A stretch of DNA of 64,000 nucleotides from an uncultured Bryobacteraceae bacterium (GTDB taxonomy: Bacteria; Acidobacteriota; Terriglobia; Bryobacterales; Bryobacteraceae). The translations under genes were made by a program, and so were the position numbers. Where the stretch lies: assembly GCA_937924525.1 (NCBI GenBank), contig CALDSU010000001.1, positions 124,001-188,000 of the forward strand. Direction: 5' to 3'. This document shows, piece after piece, positions 1 to 12,316 of this stretch (position 1 is its first letter; each line of letters opens with the position of its first letter). The notes below the pieces were generated by a model. The model was not told the origin of the DNA. It made no database searches and saw only the letters and a list, made by a program, of their open reading frames with translations.

Positions 1-392
1 CAGGCGCTCGGCGCGCGCCTGGAGGAATTGCACGCGCTCCGCGAGGTCGCCCAGAATCTGGTGGACTTCCCGATCGGCTTCTGCTTGGACACCTGCCACC
101 TGCATGCCGCCGGCTACGATCTGGCGTCGGCGGAAGGGCTGGCCCGCACCGCGCGGGAAATCGGCCGGGTGCTGGGCTGGGAGCACGTGCGGCTCTGCCA
201 CGTCAACGACTCGCAAGGCGCGCTCGGCTCGCGCGTCGATCGGCATGCGAATATTGGTAAAGGACAGATCGGGGCAGGCGGGTTCGGGCGGATCGCCCGC
301 CAAACTCATTTTCGCCGTCTCCCGTGGATTCTCGAAACCCCCATGGATACCGACGAGGACGCGCGCCGGGACCTCGACACGCTGAAGAGCCT

Positions 393-2828
<2,436 letters not shown>

Positions 2829-2857
2829 GGGCGGCGGGAAGCGAGGTAGTTCCCGGA

Positions 2858-4357
2858 ATGGAAAACATGATTTTGAGCCCGCAGGAGTATAGCGCCCGCA
2901 CGCCGCGCGAATTGCTGGAGGCGGCCGCGCGAGGCTTCGTCGGCATTGACCAGCGCTGGCTCCGGGCGTTGCTCAGCCGCCCGGGCGACACCGCGGCGGC
3001 TGTCGTGGAATTCGCGCAGGAAGACCGGGAGGAGGACCGCGCGGACCTCACCGCGGACCTGATCGCGCTGCTGCGGCATCTCCGGCGTCCCGAGGCGTTG
3101 CCGTTCCTGCTCGCCCAGGTCGAGAAGTATCCCGAGGACATCGACTACGACCTGGTCGCCGCCTTCCGCGCGCTCGGCGCCGCGGCGGTCGAACCGCTGC
3201 TGGAGTTATACGCACGCGCCGGCGAGGAGGCCAAGCCGGAAATCGCATTCCTGCTGGCCTCGCTGGGCGTACGCGACGGACGGATCCTCGAGCTGCTGTT
3301 GCAGAATTTGGCCGGGGATGCCGTGGAAGCCGCTCACTGTTTGGCGTCCTACGGCGATCCGGCGGCGGCGCAGGCCATCCGCGCCGCGGCTGCCCAAGCG
3401 GGCGAAGCCTGGCAGCGAACCTCGCTGGAAGCGTCCGCCGTGCTGCTGGAAGTCGGCGGCACGCAGGAGGAGGAAGAAGAGCCCTTCGACCTCTTCGCCG
3501 AGTACCCGGAAGAAGTGGATCCGCGGTTTGACCTGTTGGATGAGGCCGAGATCGAGGCCTTCCTGGCGAGTCCCGAACCCGATTACCGCGCGTTTGCCGT
3601 CGCCGAACTGACGCACGAAGGCGTGCCGGAGCACCTGACCGCGCGCCTGCTGCGACTCGCGCAGGAAGATCCCTCGCCGGAAGTGCGCGGGCTGGCCTGG
3701 GAAAACCTGGGCGAGGTGGCCCGCCGCAATCCCGCCGTGCGCGAGGCCATGGCGGTCCGCCTGCGCGGGGAGCAGTTTGCCCTCGAGGAGCGTTGCGGGG
3801 CGCTGGTGGCCCTGGCGATGATCGAGCGGGAGAAAAAGGCGTTCCGGGAGACCATCCTGCGCTTTTACGCCATGCCGGAGGCGCGGGTCAAGGCCATGCA
3901 AGCGATGATCCTGGCGGCCCACGAAGACTTCATCCCGTTCTTCCGCCGCCATCTTGAGGATGCCGACGAGGTGGTGCGGCTACAGGCGATGCAGGGCGTT
4001 GGCTTCTACGAACTGACCGAAGAGGCCGAACGGCTGGTTCCCGCGTTCGCGATCGAGGAACTGCGGGACGAGGCGCTGCCCTGCTACGCCCTGGCGGCGC
4101 CCGCCGAGATGAACCGCCGCGGCATGCGCCAGCTTTACGAGCGCATCGAACGGCTGGCGGGCGGCTTGTCCGAAGACGAAGAGACGGCCGTCAAGGACGC
4201 CATCAATCTCCGGCTCGACCGCCATGACCTGGAGCCATTGTACGGCGAGGACGGAGCGCTGCTGGCGCCGGCGACCGTGGTGTCCGGCAAACCGGGACGC
4301 AACGACCCCTGTCCGTGCGGCAGCGGCAAGAAGTATAAGAAGTGTTGCGGCGGCTGA
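2858..4357 (+). CDS. HEAT-repeat protein with C-terminal SEC-C zinc motif
   Basis: A 499-residue, strongly acidic, probably cytoplasmic protein. Most of it reads as alpha-helical HEAT-like repeats (for example DLIALLRHLRRPEALPFLLA and the 300-430 block). A Glu-rich insert lies near residue 200 (TQEEEEEPFDLFAEYPEEVD). The last residues form a SEC-C motif, NDPCPCGSGKKYKKCC, which binds zinc in SecA and in many uncharacterised proteins. The frame could open with a GTG at 2825 that overlaps the leuS stop. However, the ATG at 2858 has a GAGG 11 bases upstream and is preferred. A function in translation or protein quality control is only suggested by the SEC-C motif and the leuS neighbour. Confidence 0.8.
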   Translation: MENMILSPQEYSARTPRELLEAAARGFVGIDQRWLRALLSRPGDTAAAVVEFAQEDREEDRADLTADLIALLRHLRRPEALPFLLAQVEKYPEDIDYDLVAAFRALGAAAVEPLLELYARAGEEAKPEIAFLLASLGVRDGRILELLLQNLAGDAVEAAHCLASYGDPAAAQAIRAAAAQAGEAWQRTSLEASAVLLEVGGTQEEEEEPFDLFAEYPEEVDPRFDLLDEAEIEAFLASPEPDYRAFAVAELTHEGVPEHLTARLLRLAQEDPSPEVRGLAWENLGEVARRNPAVREAMAVRLRGEQFALEERCGALVALAMIEREKKAFRETILRFYAMPEARVKAMQAMILAAHEDFIPFFRRHLEDADEVVRLQAMQGVGFYELTEEAERLVPAFAIEELRDEALPCYALAAPAEMNRRGMRQLYERIERLAGGLSEDEETAVKDAINLRLDRHDLEPLYGEDGALLAPATVVSGKPGRNDPCPCGSGKKYKKCCGG

Positions 4358-4759
4358 TCGTACTGCGCGCGCTTCTTTTTTGGTTGAGGAGACCTCTTCA
4401 AGCCGGTGGCTCCCGGCCCGGCGCCGCTGACGGTCTTTGTGGAACTTGCTGGACGCTGTCGGTCGCCGGCCCAGGCGAGGGCCCCCTGCTCCAGGTAATG
4501 CAGCGCTGCTTCCGCCGAAAGCCGCTCTCATTTCGGCTCCGCGGCGGAGGCGTGCGGGACGGCGATGTCGCCGTGGCGGTACTGAAACTCGGCATTTTCA
4601 GCCGCCAGAGGACCGCGGGCAGCAAGCAGGAGCGCTGCGGTTCGCAGGGCCACAGCGTAACCTCCTGGCGGACCGTTCGGATCCGGCGCGATTGGCGCGC
4701 GGCTCAGCGGCGAAGGTTCGCACCGCTCGCGCCATGCCCGGCCGCGTTGCGCCCATCCG
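4358..4759. other. Intergenic stretch without a convincing gene
   Basis: About 400 bases lie between convergent genes. Short open frames exist on both strands, but none shows a recognisable domain, signal sequence or ribosome-binding site. A T-rich run (TTCTTTTTT) lies just after the upstream gene near 4373-4381, without a clear hairpin before it. I see no tRNA, repeat or insertion-sequence remnant. Confidence 0.5.
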
Positions 4760-5941
4760 CTAGCCCAGCGCGGGTTTGAGCACTTCCCGAATCCGCCGGG
4801 CGACCACCTGGGCTTCGCCGGGCTGCAACATCCACACAGCCACCTCGATCACCCCCTGGCGGCTCGGCGGGCGGACCTCCACGGAGGGTTCGCCTTCCCG
4901 CAAGCGCCGGGTGACTTCCTCGGCGGTGATCTTGGACTGGTCCCACGTAATCCGCAGGTGGGGAACCGCGTTGGCGATTTCGGGAACGAACGTCTCCATG
5001 TTGACGCCCTTCAACGAGGAAAGACCGTCGGAAACGACTTGGATCCGTTTTTCCCACTCCCGCCACTCGGCTTCGTGGTCGCGGTGGACGTAGAGTTCGA
5101 CGGCGACCATCATGCCCAGCAATTCCTCCTTGTTTACTTTCAGGCCGCGTCCGATCGAGTCGCTGTAGGGCGAGGAGTTGAGCCGGGCAGCCTCGATCAG
5201 ATCCTTACGGCCGAGGAGCAGCCCCGCGCTTTGCGGGCCGCGAATTCCTTTTCCCCCGGAGAAAGTCACCAGATCGAAACCCATGTTGGTCCACTTGGAC
5301 AGGTTCTCTTTTGGCGGGACGTCGGCGGCGGCGTCGTTGAACGTAGGGACGTGGTGCTTTTTGCCGAGGGCGGCGAACTCGGCATCCTTGATCTGGCCGT
5401 TGGGGTTGGCGGCGTTGAAGAAGAGCATCATCGCGGTACGGTCGCTGACCGCCCGCTCGAGTTCCTCGCGCGTTTCGACCTCGACAAAGGTGATGCCGCA
5501 ATTGCGGACGGCGTGGTCATAGCCGTAGCGGTGGGATTTCTGAATAATGACCTCGTTCTTCATGCCGCGGATATCGGGCAGGCGGCGGATCTTTTCCTGA
5601 TCCGTGCCGGTGATGCAGGCTGCCGTGCCCACCGTCAGCGCGCCGGCGGCGCCGGAGGTGACCATCGCGGCCTCGCAGCCGACCAGTTCCGCGATGCGCC
5701 TGGCGACGGCATCGTGCAGTTCGATCAGCCGAACGAAGCTCTTCGAGGCAAACTCGATCGCCTGCACCACCTCCGGATGCATCAGGGAGGCGGTGAGCGT
5801 GGTGTAGGTTCCCGCCGCGTTAATGAAGGGCCGGATACCCAGTTCTTTGAAATAGTCCCGGCGCGGGGGAGCGGCGGCGCCCAGCCCCCCTGCTAACGGG
5901 GCGGCGGTCAATCCTTGGAGGAAACGGCGACGATTCGGCAT
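4760..5941 (-). CDS. Exported SelA-like PLP-dependent enzyme
   Basis: A 393-residue fold-type I PLP enzyme of the selenocysteine synthase/D-glucosaminate-6-phosphate ammonia-lyase-like group. The likely Schiff-base lysine is K231 in FSGGKGIRGPQSAGLL. Other group features are the Gly/Ala-rich VTSGAAGALTVGTAACI and the conserved FNDAAADVPP. The N-terminus begins MPNRRRFLQGLTAAPLAGG, a twin-arginine-type leader, which is odd for a PLP enzyme and implies export after cofactor loading. An AGGAG lies about seven bases upstream of the ATG. The substrate is unknown; it is not a true SelA, because no selenocysteine genes are nearby and it has a leader. Confidence 0.8.
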   Translation of the reverse strand: MPNRRRFLQGLTAAPLAGGLGAAAPPRRDYFKELGIRPFINAAGTYTTLTASLMHPEVVQAIEFASKSFVRLIELHDAVARRIAELVGCEAAMVTSGAAGALTVGTAACITGTDQEKIRRLPDIRGMKNEVIIQKSHRYGYDHAVRNCGITFVEVETREELERAVSDRTAMMLFFNAANPNGQIKDAEFAALGKKHHVPTFNDAAADVPPKENLSKWTNMGFDLVTFSGGKGIRGPQSAGLLLGRKDLIEAARLNSSPYSDSIGRGLKVNKEELLGMMVAVELYVHRDHEAEWREWEKRIQVVSDGLSSLKGVNMETFVPEIANAVPHLRITWDQSKITAEEVTRRLREGEPSVEVRPPSRQGVIEVAVWMLQPGEAQVVARRIREVLKPALG

Positions 5942-6084
5942 GATGACTCCTGCGATGTGCTGAGTATCTGCCAGTGTATCCCAATTTCCCAGGAGCGCCC
6001 CGTAGGGGTTCCAGCTTAGTACTTCGTCTGCCGAAGGAGGCTCACGAAAGGGAAGGAGCGGGCCGATAACTATAGACGCTACCC

Positions 6085-7233
6085 ATGGAGCCCGAACTTC
6101 GCGAGTCTACGTCCGCCGTTGGTCGCCGGAGCGTCGACCTTTTGGGGCAATGGCCCGAAGTGTTCGGCGGCGCCTGGAGCGATCCCCTGCGCGCACCTGT
6201 CCGGCGCGTGCGGGTTTTGCTGGTGGACGACGTGGAGATCCACCTGCACCTGGTGGGGGCTATTCTGCGTGCCGAGGGTTGTGCCGTCGAGGTGGCGCGC
6301 GACGCAGAGGATGCGCTGGCCAGATTACGCGCTCATCGGTTCGATCTGGCGGTGCTGAGCGCGAATCTGCCGGAGCTGGCCGGGTTTGAACTGTGCCGGC
6401 GGATCCAATCCGAGCAAGGTGTCCGGCCGGTGCCGGTTTTGATGCTGGCGGGCTGGGATGTCGATGGCGCCGACTGCCTCGCCCACGGCGCCGACGACGT
6501 GCTGGAGCGTCCGTTCACGCCCATGCAATTGCGCTGGCGCATCCAAAGCATGTTGCGGGAGAGGGCGACGCTCAGCCGCCTGGAGGAATCGGAGGCCGTG
6601 CTGTTCTCCCTCGCCGTGGCCGTCGAGCAGCGGGATCCGGGAACGGCCGGTCATTGTGAGCGCCTGGCGTTGTACAGCGTCGCCATGGGCATGCGCCTGG
6701 AACTCTCCTCGGCCGAATTGCTCGCCCTCTATCGCGGGGGCTTCCTGCACGACATCGGCAAAGTCGGCATGCCGGACTCCATCCTGTTCAAACCAGGCCC
6801 CCTGGCCGAGGATGAATGGGCGCTGATGCGGACTCACACCTTGCGCGGCGAGCAGATCTGCGCCCCGCTTCGCTGCCTGGACCTGGTGCAACCGGTGATT
6901 CGCAGCCACCACGAACGCTGGAACGGAACCGGCTACCCGGACGCCCTGCGCGGCGACCAAATCCCCCTGCTGGCGCGGATCCTGCAATTCGCCGATGTCT
7001 TCGACGCCCTCACCACCGTCCGGCCCTACAAGCCCGCCCTCTCCATCCAGGACTCCCTCCGCATCATCCAGCAGGAAACGCAGGAGGGCTGGCACGACCC
7101 CGCGCTGCTGCCGCTCTTCCTGGAGTTGAAACACGAACAGCTTCGCGAGATGGCCTTCACCGTCCAACATGAACGTCAGGACCTGAACGCGATGAAACGG
7201 TCCCTGGCCCATCTCCGCGTGGCCTTAGGCTAA
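6085..7233 (+). CDS. HD-GYP phosphodiesterase with degenerate receiver domain
   Basis: A 382-residue two-domain signalling protein. Residues about 42-160 have the CheY-like fold and keep the acidic pair D48-D49 (VLLVDDVE). The phospho-acceptor position is Ser92 (LAVLSANLPELAG), the Thr/Ser switch is Ala122, and the conserved Lys is Arg142 (LERPF). Residues about 170-370 are an HD-GYP domain with H190, H222-D223 (FLHDIGKVG), the HHERWNGTGYP block and DVFDALTTVRPYKPALS. Such domains hydrolyse cyclic di-GMP. The intact catalytic half with a phosphorylation-dead receiver implies control by something other than a kinase. No clear Shine-Dalgarno sequence precedes the ATG; an AT-rich GATAACTATAG lies about ten bases upstream. 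Confidence 0.9.
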   Translation: MEPELRESTSAVGRRSVDLLGQWPEVFGGAWSDPLRAPVRRVRVLLVDDVEIHLHLVGAILRAEGCAVEVARDAEDALARLRAHRFDLAVLSANLPELAGFELCRRIQSEQGVRPVPVLMLAGWDVDGADCLAHGADDVLERPFTPMQLRWRIQSMLRERATLSRLEESEAVLFSLAVAVEQRDPGTAGHCERLALYSVAMGMRLELSSAELLALYRGGFLHDIGKVGMPDSILFKPGPLAEDEWALMRTHTLRGEQICAPLRCLDLVQPVIRSHHERWNGTGYPDALRGDQIPLLARILQFADVFDALTTVRPYKPALSIQDSLRIIQQETQEGWHDPALLPLFLELKHEQLREMAFTVQHERQDLNAMKRSLAHLRVALG

Positions 7234-7271
7234 CAGCCCGGGTAGCGACGCCCGCTCGGTTCCATCCTTGC

Positions 7272-7688
7272 TCATCCAGCGCCTGCCGCATTCCGTTTTT
7301 CCTGGCTTGGGCGCGCTCCCGCCGCTCCCCTGCCGCATCCGCAATCGTGCCGGCCTGCACCTAGCGCCGGACAGCGCAAACGTCGCCCGGCGCCAATTTT
7401 GCCGTCCCGATTCAATGCGCCCGGAATCCGGCGCAGATGCTGGATCGTAAAGATCCCCACGTCAATTCCGCCTTCGTTGTGAGTGTGGAGAGGATCCGCT
7501 ACCGGGGGGGAATAGGCGTGGAGCGTCCCTACCATCCGGGCCGGATTGCCGGCGTCCACTTCTCCCTCCAGAAACACTTTGAACGAACCGAACGCCCCGT
7601 TCGCCGAGACGCTGTAGGGAACGACATTGATCCAGACAAAGGTCGCCTTCGCCCGCCGGTCTCCGATAAACAGGCACTTGCCTCTCAC
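7272..7688 (-). CDS. Possible gene remnant of unknown function
   Basis: Low-confidence open frame in the 540-base gap between the HD-GYP gene and lipA. The first ~95 codons look protein-like, with sensible hydrophobic spacing (KATFVWINVVPYSVSANGAF, then LHTHNEGGIDVGIFTIQHL). The last ~40 residues are low-complexity Arg/Gly/Ala, as in non-coding GC-rich DNA. The protein-like reading continues upstream of the GTG at 7688 to a stop near 7762, with no ATG. This suggests a decayed gene or a frameshifted 3' end. I recognise no family. On the plus strand an overlapping frame (7437-7829) looks less protein-like. Confidence 0.25.
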   Translation of the reverse strand: MRGKCLFIGDRRAKATFVWINVVPYSVSANGAFGSFKVFLEGEVDAGNPARMVGTLHAYSPPVADPLHTHNEGGIDVGIFTIQHLRRIPGALNRDGKIGAGRRLRCPALGAGRHDCGCGRGAAGARPSQEKRNAAGAG

Positions 7689-7775
7689 CAGAAAAAAGGC
7701 GTTGCGGAAGCGACCGCCCGCTCGAACACAGCTCTCCGTGAACAGGAGAAGGTGGACCTTTTAACTGAAATGTCG

Positions 7776-8687
7776 TTAATGCGGCGGTGGCGCCACGCTT
7801 ACACCGGCGAAGCGGGCCGAAAGAGTTGACGCCTGGGCGGCGTGATAGGAACTGCGCACGAGCGGCCCGGATTCCACATGGGAGAAGCCGAGTTCGTAGC
7901 CCAAACGCTTGAGGGCGGCGAACTCTTCGGGCGTGACATAGCGCACGATCGGCAGGTGCTTCGGGGAGGGGCGCAGGTACTGGCCCAGGGTCAGAATATC
8001 GACGTGGTGCGCGCGCAGGTCGCGCATGACCGTCCCCACCTCCTCCAGGGTTTCGCCCAAACCGAGCATCAAACCCGACTTGGTGGGAATCCCGGGGGCG
8101 AGTTCCTTGGCGCAGGCCAGCATGTCCAGCGAGCGCTGGTAGCGCGCGCCCAGCCGCACCTGCCGGTACAGACGCGGGACGGTTTCGGTATTGTGATTCA
8201 GGATGTCCGGACGGGCTTCCAGCACGGTGGCCATCGACTCCCGGCGTCCCTGGAAATCAGGCACCAGCACCTCGACGCCGCAGCCCGGCACCCGCTCGCG
8301 GATGGCGCGAATGGTGCGGGCGAACTGTTCCGCGCCGCCGTCTTTGCGATCATCGCGATTGACGCTGGTGATGACGGCGAAACGCAAACCCAGTGCAGCC
8401 ACCGCCTCCGCGACGCGCCGCGGTTCGTCCTCTTCCACCTCCAGCGGAATGCCTTTCTGGACCGCGCAGAAGCCGCAGCGCCGGGTGCAGACGTTGCCCA
8501 GGATCATGAACGTGGCGGTGCCATGATTCCAACATTCGCCCACGTTTGGACAGGCCGCGCTCTCACACACGGTGTGCAAGCGGAGGCGGCTCACCAGATC
8601 CTTGAGTTCCTGGTAGCGGCTGCCGACGGGCGCGGGCGCGCGCAGCCAGCGGGGGCGGGGTGGAGCCTGGTCGATGTGGACGAGCAC
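7776..8687 (-). CDS. lipA: Lipoyl synthase
   Basis: Radical-SAM enzyme that inserts two sulfurs into protein-bound octanoyl groups to make the lipoyl cofactor of 2-oxo acid dehydrogenases and glycine cleavage (303 aa). The auxiliary cluster cysteines are C41, C46 and C52 ([12 protein letters not shown]). The SAM cluster cysteines are C67, C71 and C74 (CTRRCGFC). The family-specific C-terminal RSSYHA is present, its Ser being a ligand of the auxiliary cluster. The start is a GTG twelve bases after the ftcD stop, preceded by GAAGAG. No lipB lies in the window. Confidence 0.96.
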   Translation of the reverse strand: MLVHIDQAPPRPRWLRAPAPVGSRYQELKDLVSRLRLHTVCESAACPNVGECWNHGTATFMILGNVCTRRCGFCAVQKGIPLEVEEDEPRRVAEAVAALGLRFAVITSVNRDDRKDGGAEQFARTIRAIRERVPGCGVEVLVPDFQGRRESMATVLEARPDILNHNTETVPRLYRQVRLGARYQRSLDMLACAKELAPGIPTKSGLMLGLGETLEEVGTVMRDLRAHHVDILTLGQYLRPSPKHLPIVRYVTPEEFAALKRLGYELGFSHVESGPLVRSSYHAAQASTLSARFAGVSVAPPPH

Positions 8688-8699
8688 GTTCTCTTCATT

Positions 8700-9620
8700 C
8701 TATCGTGCCGCCCCGCGGCGTCTCTCCAGCCGGGTCTCCAGCACCAGATCGTCCCGGAAGTTCTCGACGGTGGGCAGCCAGGCTTCCGCCCCTTCCAGGG
8801 CGCGGCGCGGAACAAGCCCGATGATCTCGCTACCGGCCAGACGGAGACCGCGGGCGGCCACCATCGCGCGGACCGCCTCGAACACCCGGGCCACCGGCGT
8901 CACTTCAAAATCGGTCAGGTTCATGCTCACTTGCGCGAGGCCGCGCGAGGCGAGCAGCAGCCCGAGCGCCTTGACGTGGGGCAGGCCGCCGGAGGAAGCG
9001 CGCACTGCGCGCGCTATGGCGCGGGCCGCCTCCAGGTCGGGCGGATGGAGGTTCATGTTAAAGGCGATGAGGAACTTGCGGGCGCCCACGACGGTAGCGC
9101 CGGCCGTAGGATGCAGCGCCGCTTCGCCGAAGTCCGGATGGCGCTCAGGGTCCCGCGCGACTTCCACCCGCAGCCCTTCGAAGCCGCCGTGCCGGATCAC
9201 CTCTAGCCTGCGGCGGCCTGACCGCCGCGCGGCAGCCTCGTACAGGTATACCGGGATGCCCAGTTCGCGCCAGATCCGCTCGCCGGCGCGCGTGGCCAGG
9301 TCCGCGCACTCGCCCAGGGAGACGCCCTCCACAGGGACAAAGGGAACCACGTCCGCCGCGCCGATGCGGGGGTGCGCGCCCTGGTGACGGTTCAGGTCGA
9401 TCCGCGCGGCCGCCTCGCGCACCGCGCGGAACGCCGCTTCGGCGACGGGGGCCGGCGCTCCCGCAAAGGTGAGCACCGCGCGGTGGTGGTCGGGGTCCTG
9501 CGTGCGGTCGAGCAGCAGCGTGCCGGACACCGACTCGACGGCCTGCGCCAGGGCTTCGATCACCACCGGGTCGCGGCCCTCGGAGAAGTTGGCGACGCAT
9601 TCGATCAGCGGTTCGTTCAC
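8700..9620 (-). CDS. ftcD: Glutamate formimidoyltransferase
   Basis: A 306-residue protein covering both halves of the formiminotransferase domain (ECVANFSEGRDP at the start, then RTQDPDHHRAVLTF, RHQGAHPRIGAADVVPFVP and GARKFLIAFNMNL). The enzyme moves the formimino group from formiminoglutamate to tetrahydrofolate in the last steps of histidine degradation. The cyclodeaminase half of the animal enzyme is absent, as is usual in bacteria. The chosen GTG start at 9620 overlaps the stop of the upstream hutI-like gene as GTGA, indicating translational coupling. A longer frame to 9710 lies wholly inside the neighbour and is rejected. Confidence 0.92.
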   Translation of the reverse strand: MNEPLIECVANFSEGRDPVVIEALAQAVESVSGTLLLDRTQDPDHHRAVLTFAGAPAPVAEAAFRAVREAAARIDLNRHQGAHPRIGAADVVPFVPVEGVSLGECADLATRAGERIWRELGIPVYLYEAAARRSGRRRLEVIRHGGFEGLRVEVARDPERHPDFGEAALHPTAGATVVGARKFLIAFNMNLHPPDLEAARAIARAVRASSGGLPHVKALGLLLASRGLAQVSMNLTDFEVTPVARVFEAVRAMVAARGLRLAGSEIIGLVPRRALEGAEAWLPTVENFRDDLVLETRLERRRGAAR

Positions 9621-10702
9621 TCGGCGCTCCAGGCCATTTCGCCGGCCTTGAAAACCCGGTGGACCAGGTTCCCTCCGAAATGATAGGAGATTTCCCGGTA
9701 GTCGTCGCAATCCAGCACCAGTAGGTCCGCGAATTTGCCGGGTTCGAGCGACCCGCAGCGGTTCGCCACGCCAGTGGCGTGCGCGGCGTTGATGGTGGCC
9801 GCGCTGAGGGCCTCTTCGACGCGCAAGCCGAGGTGACAGACGGCCCGTTCGATCGCCGCCTGCTGGCTATAGGCGGCCTTCGGGGCGCATCCGAAACCGG
9901 TGCCCAGCGCCAGCCCGACTCCGCGCTCGATGAGGCCGCGCGCCAGTGAGGAAGGGCTGGCGGCGAAATACGGCGCCAGTAACACGACGGTGGCCGGAGC
10001 GGCGGCCAGCGCCCGGGCCTCGTTCTCGGTCGCTTGGACCAATCCGTCTACAGACAAGACCCCCGCCTCCAGGGCCGCCAGCAAACTCGGCAAGTCGAAG
10101 CCGTCTCCCGCCCAAGCCCGCAAGTCGAGCAGACCGCCGGTTGCCGCCACGTCCTGCCGGATCGCGGCGGCGTCCCGGGCCAGCGCGAGCACCAGGCCGC
10201 CGGCCAGTTGCTGCTTGCGCAGACGCGCTGCTTCGGCGGGCCCGTCCGGAGGCTGGCGCGTGAAGGGGACGGCTTCCAAGGCCTTTCTTCGCAGCTTGCG
10301 GAAAATGCGGAGCGCTCTTCGATTCGCGTCCGCGCTGGCGCCGGCGGGCGGGTACGCCCCGAAGGTCGTTGTCCCGTGCCGCAAGAGAATTTCGGCGACC
10401 CGCCGGCTCTTGGCCTCGGCGCGCTCCTCTCCGCCGACAGCCGCCGCCGGCTCCACGCACGGATCGACAAACGCCGGCAGGACCACCCGTCCGCCGGCGT
10501 CGATTTCGGGCGCGTAGCGAGCGGCGCGGAGGTTCTCAATCCGCCGGGCAGGGCCGACTTCCTGGATGTTCCCCTCGCGCACCAGCAGGGCGCCCTGGGG
10601 AATGACGCCTAAGTCGGCCAGCGCCAGCCCGCGGCGGGGCGGCGCGGGCCCGCGCAGCGTGAGCAACTGCCGGGCGCCTCGCAGCAACCAGGTGGTAGGC
10701 AC
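9617..10702 (-). CDS. HutI-family protein lacking metal ligands (probable pseudoenzyme)
   Basis: A 361-residue amidohydrolase-fold protein clearly related to imidazolonepropionase. It has LADLGVIPQGALLVREG near the N-terminus, and INAAHATGVANRCGSLEPGK and YHFGGNLVHRVFKAG at the C-terminus, as in HutI. The catalytic equipment is gone. The HxH after FVDP reads CVE (82-84), the KIHADE region reads LRAWAGDG, the later ADH reads VDG (His to Gly221), and the LATD aspartate reads LGTG (Asp to Gly270). It is also roughly 45 residues shorter than typical HutI. The frame is intact and overlaps ftcD by four bases, so it is maintained. It may be a scaffold, a regulator or a different hydrolase; active imidazolonepropionase is unlikely. 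Confidence 0.8.
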   Translation of the reverse strand: MPTTWLLRGARQLLTLRGPAPPRRGLALADLGVIPQGALLVREGNIQEVGPARRIENLRAARYAPEIDAGGRVVLPAFVDPCVEPAAAVGGEERAEAKSRRVAEILLRHGTTTFGAYPPAGASADANRRALRIFRKLRRKALEAVPFTRQPPDGPAEAARLRKQQLAGGLVLALARDAAAIRQDVAATGGLLDLRAWAGDGFDLPSLLAALEAGVLSVDGLVQATENEARALAAAPATVVLLAPYFAASPSSLARGLIERGVGLALGTGFGCAPKAAYSQQAAIERAVCHLGLRVEEALSAATINAAHATGVANRCGSLEPGKFADLLVLDCDDYREISYHFGGNLVHRVFKAGEMAWSAE

Positions 10703-10779
10703 GAATCCTTTTCGACTGTCTCTCCGCCGGACGGCCTATCCGTCCCTGGAAGATGCCGGCAACCGCGGTGGGCGCCGCT

Positions 10780-12297
<1,518 letters not shown>

Positions 12298-12316
12298 GCC
12301 TCTTATTGTAGGCCGC

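Noticed and set aside
4342-4779. Plus-strand frame after the HEAT/SEC-C gene
   Set aside because: No ribosome-binding site or recognisable domain, and Arg/Gly-rich composition typical of random GC-rich frames.
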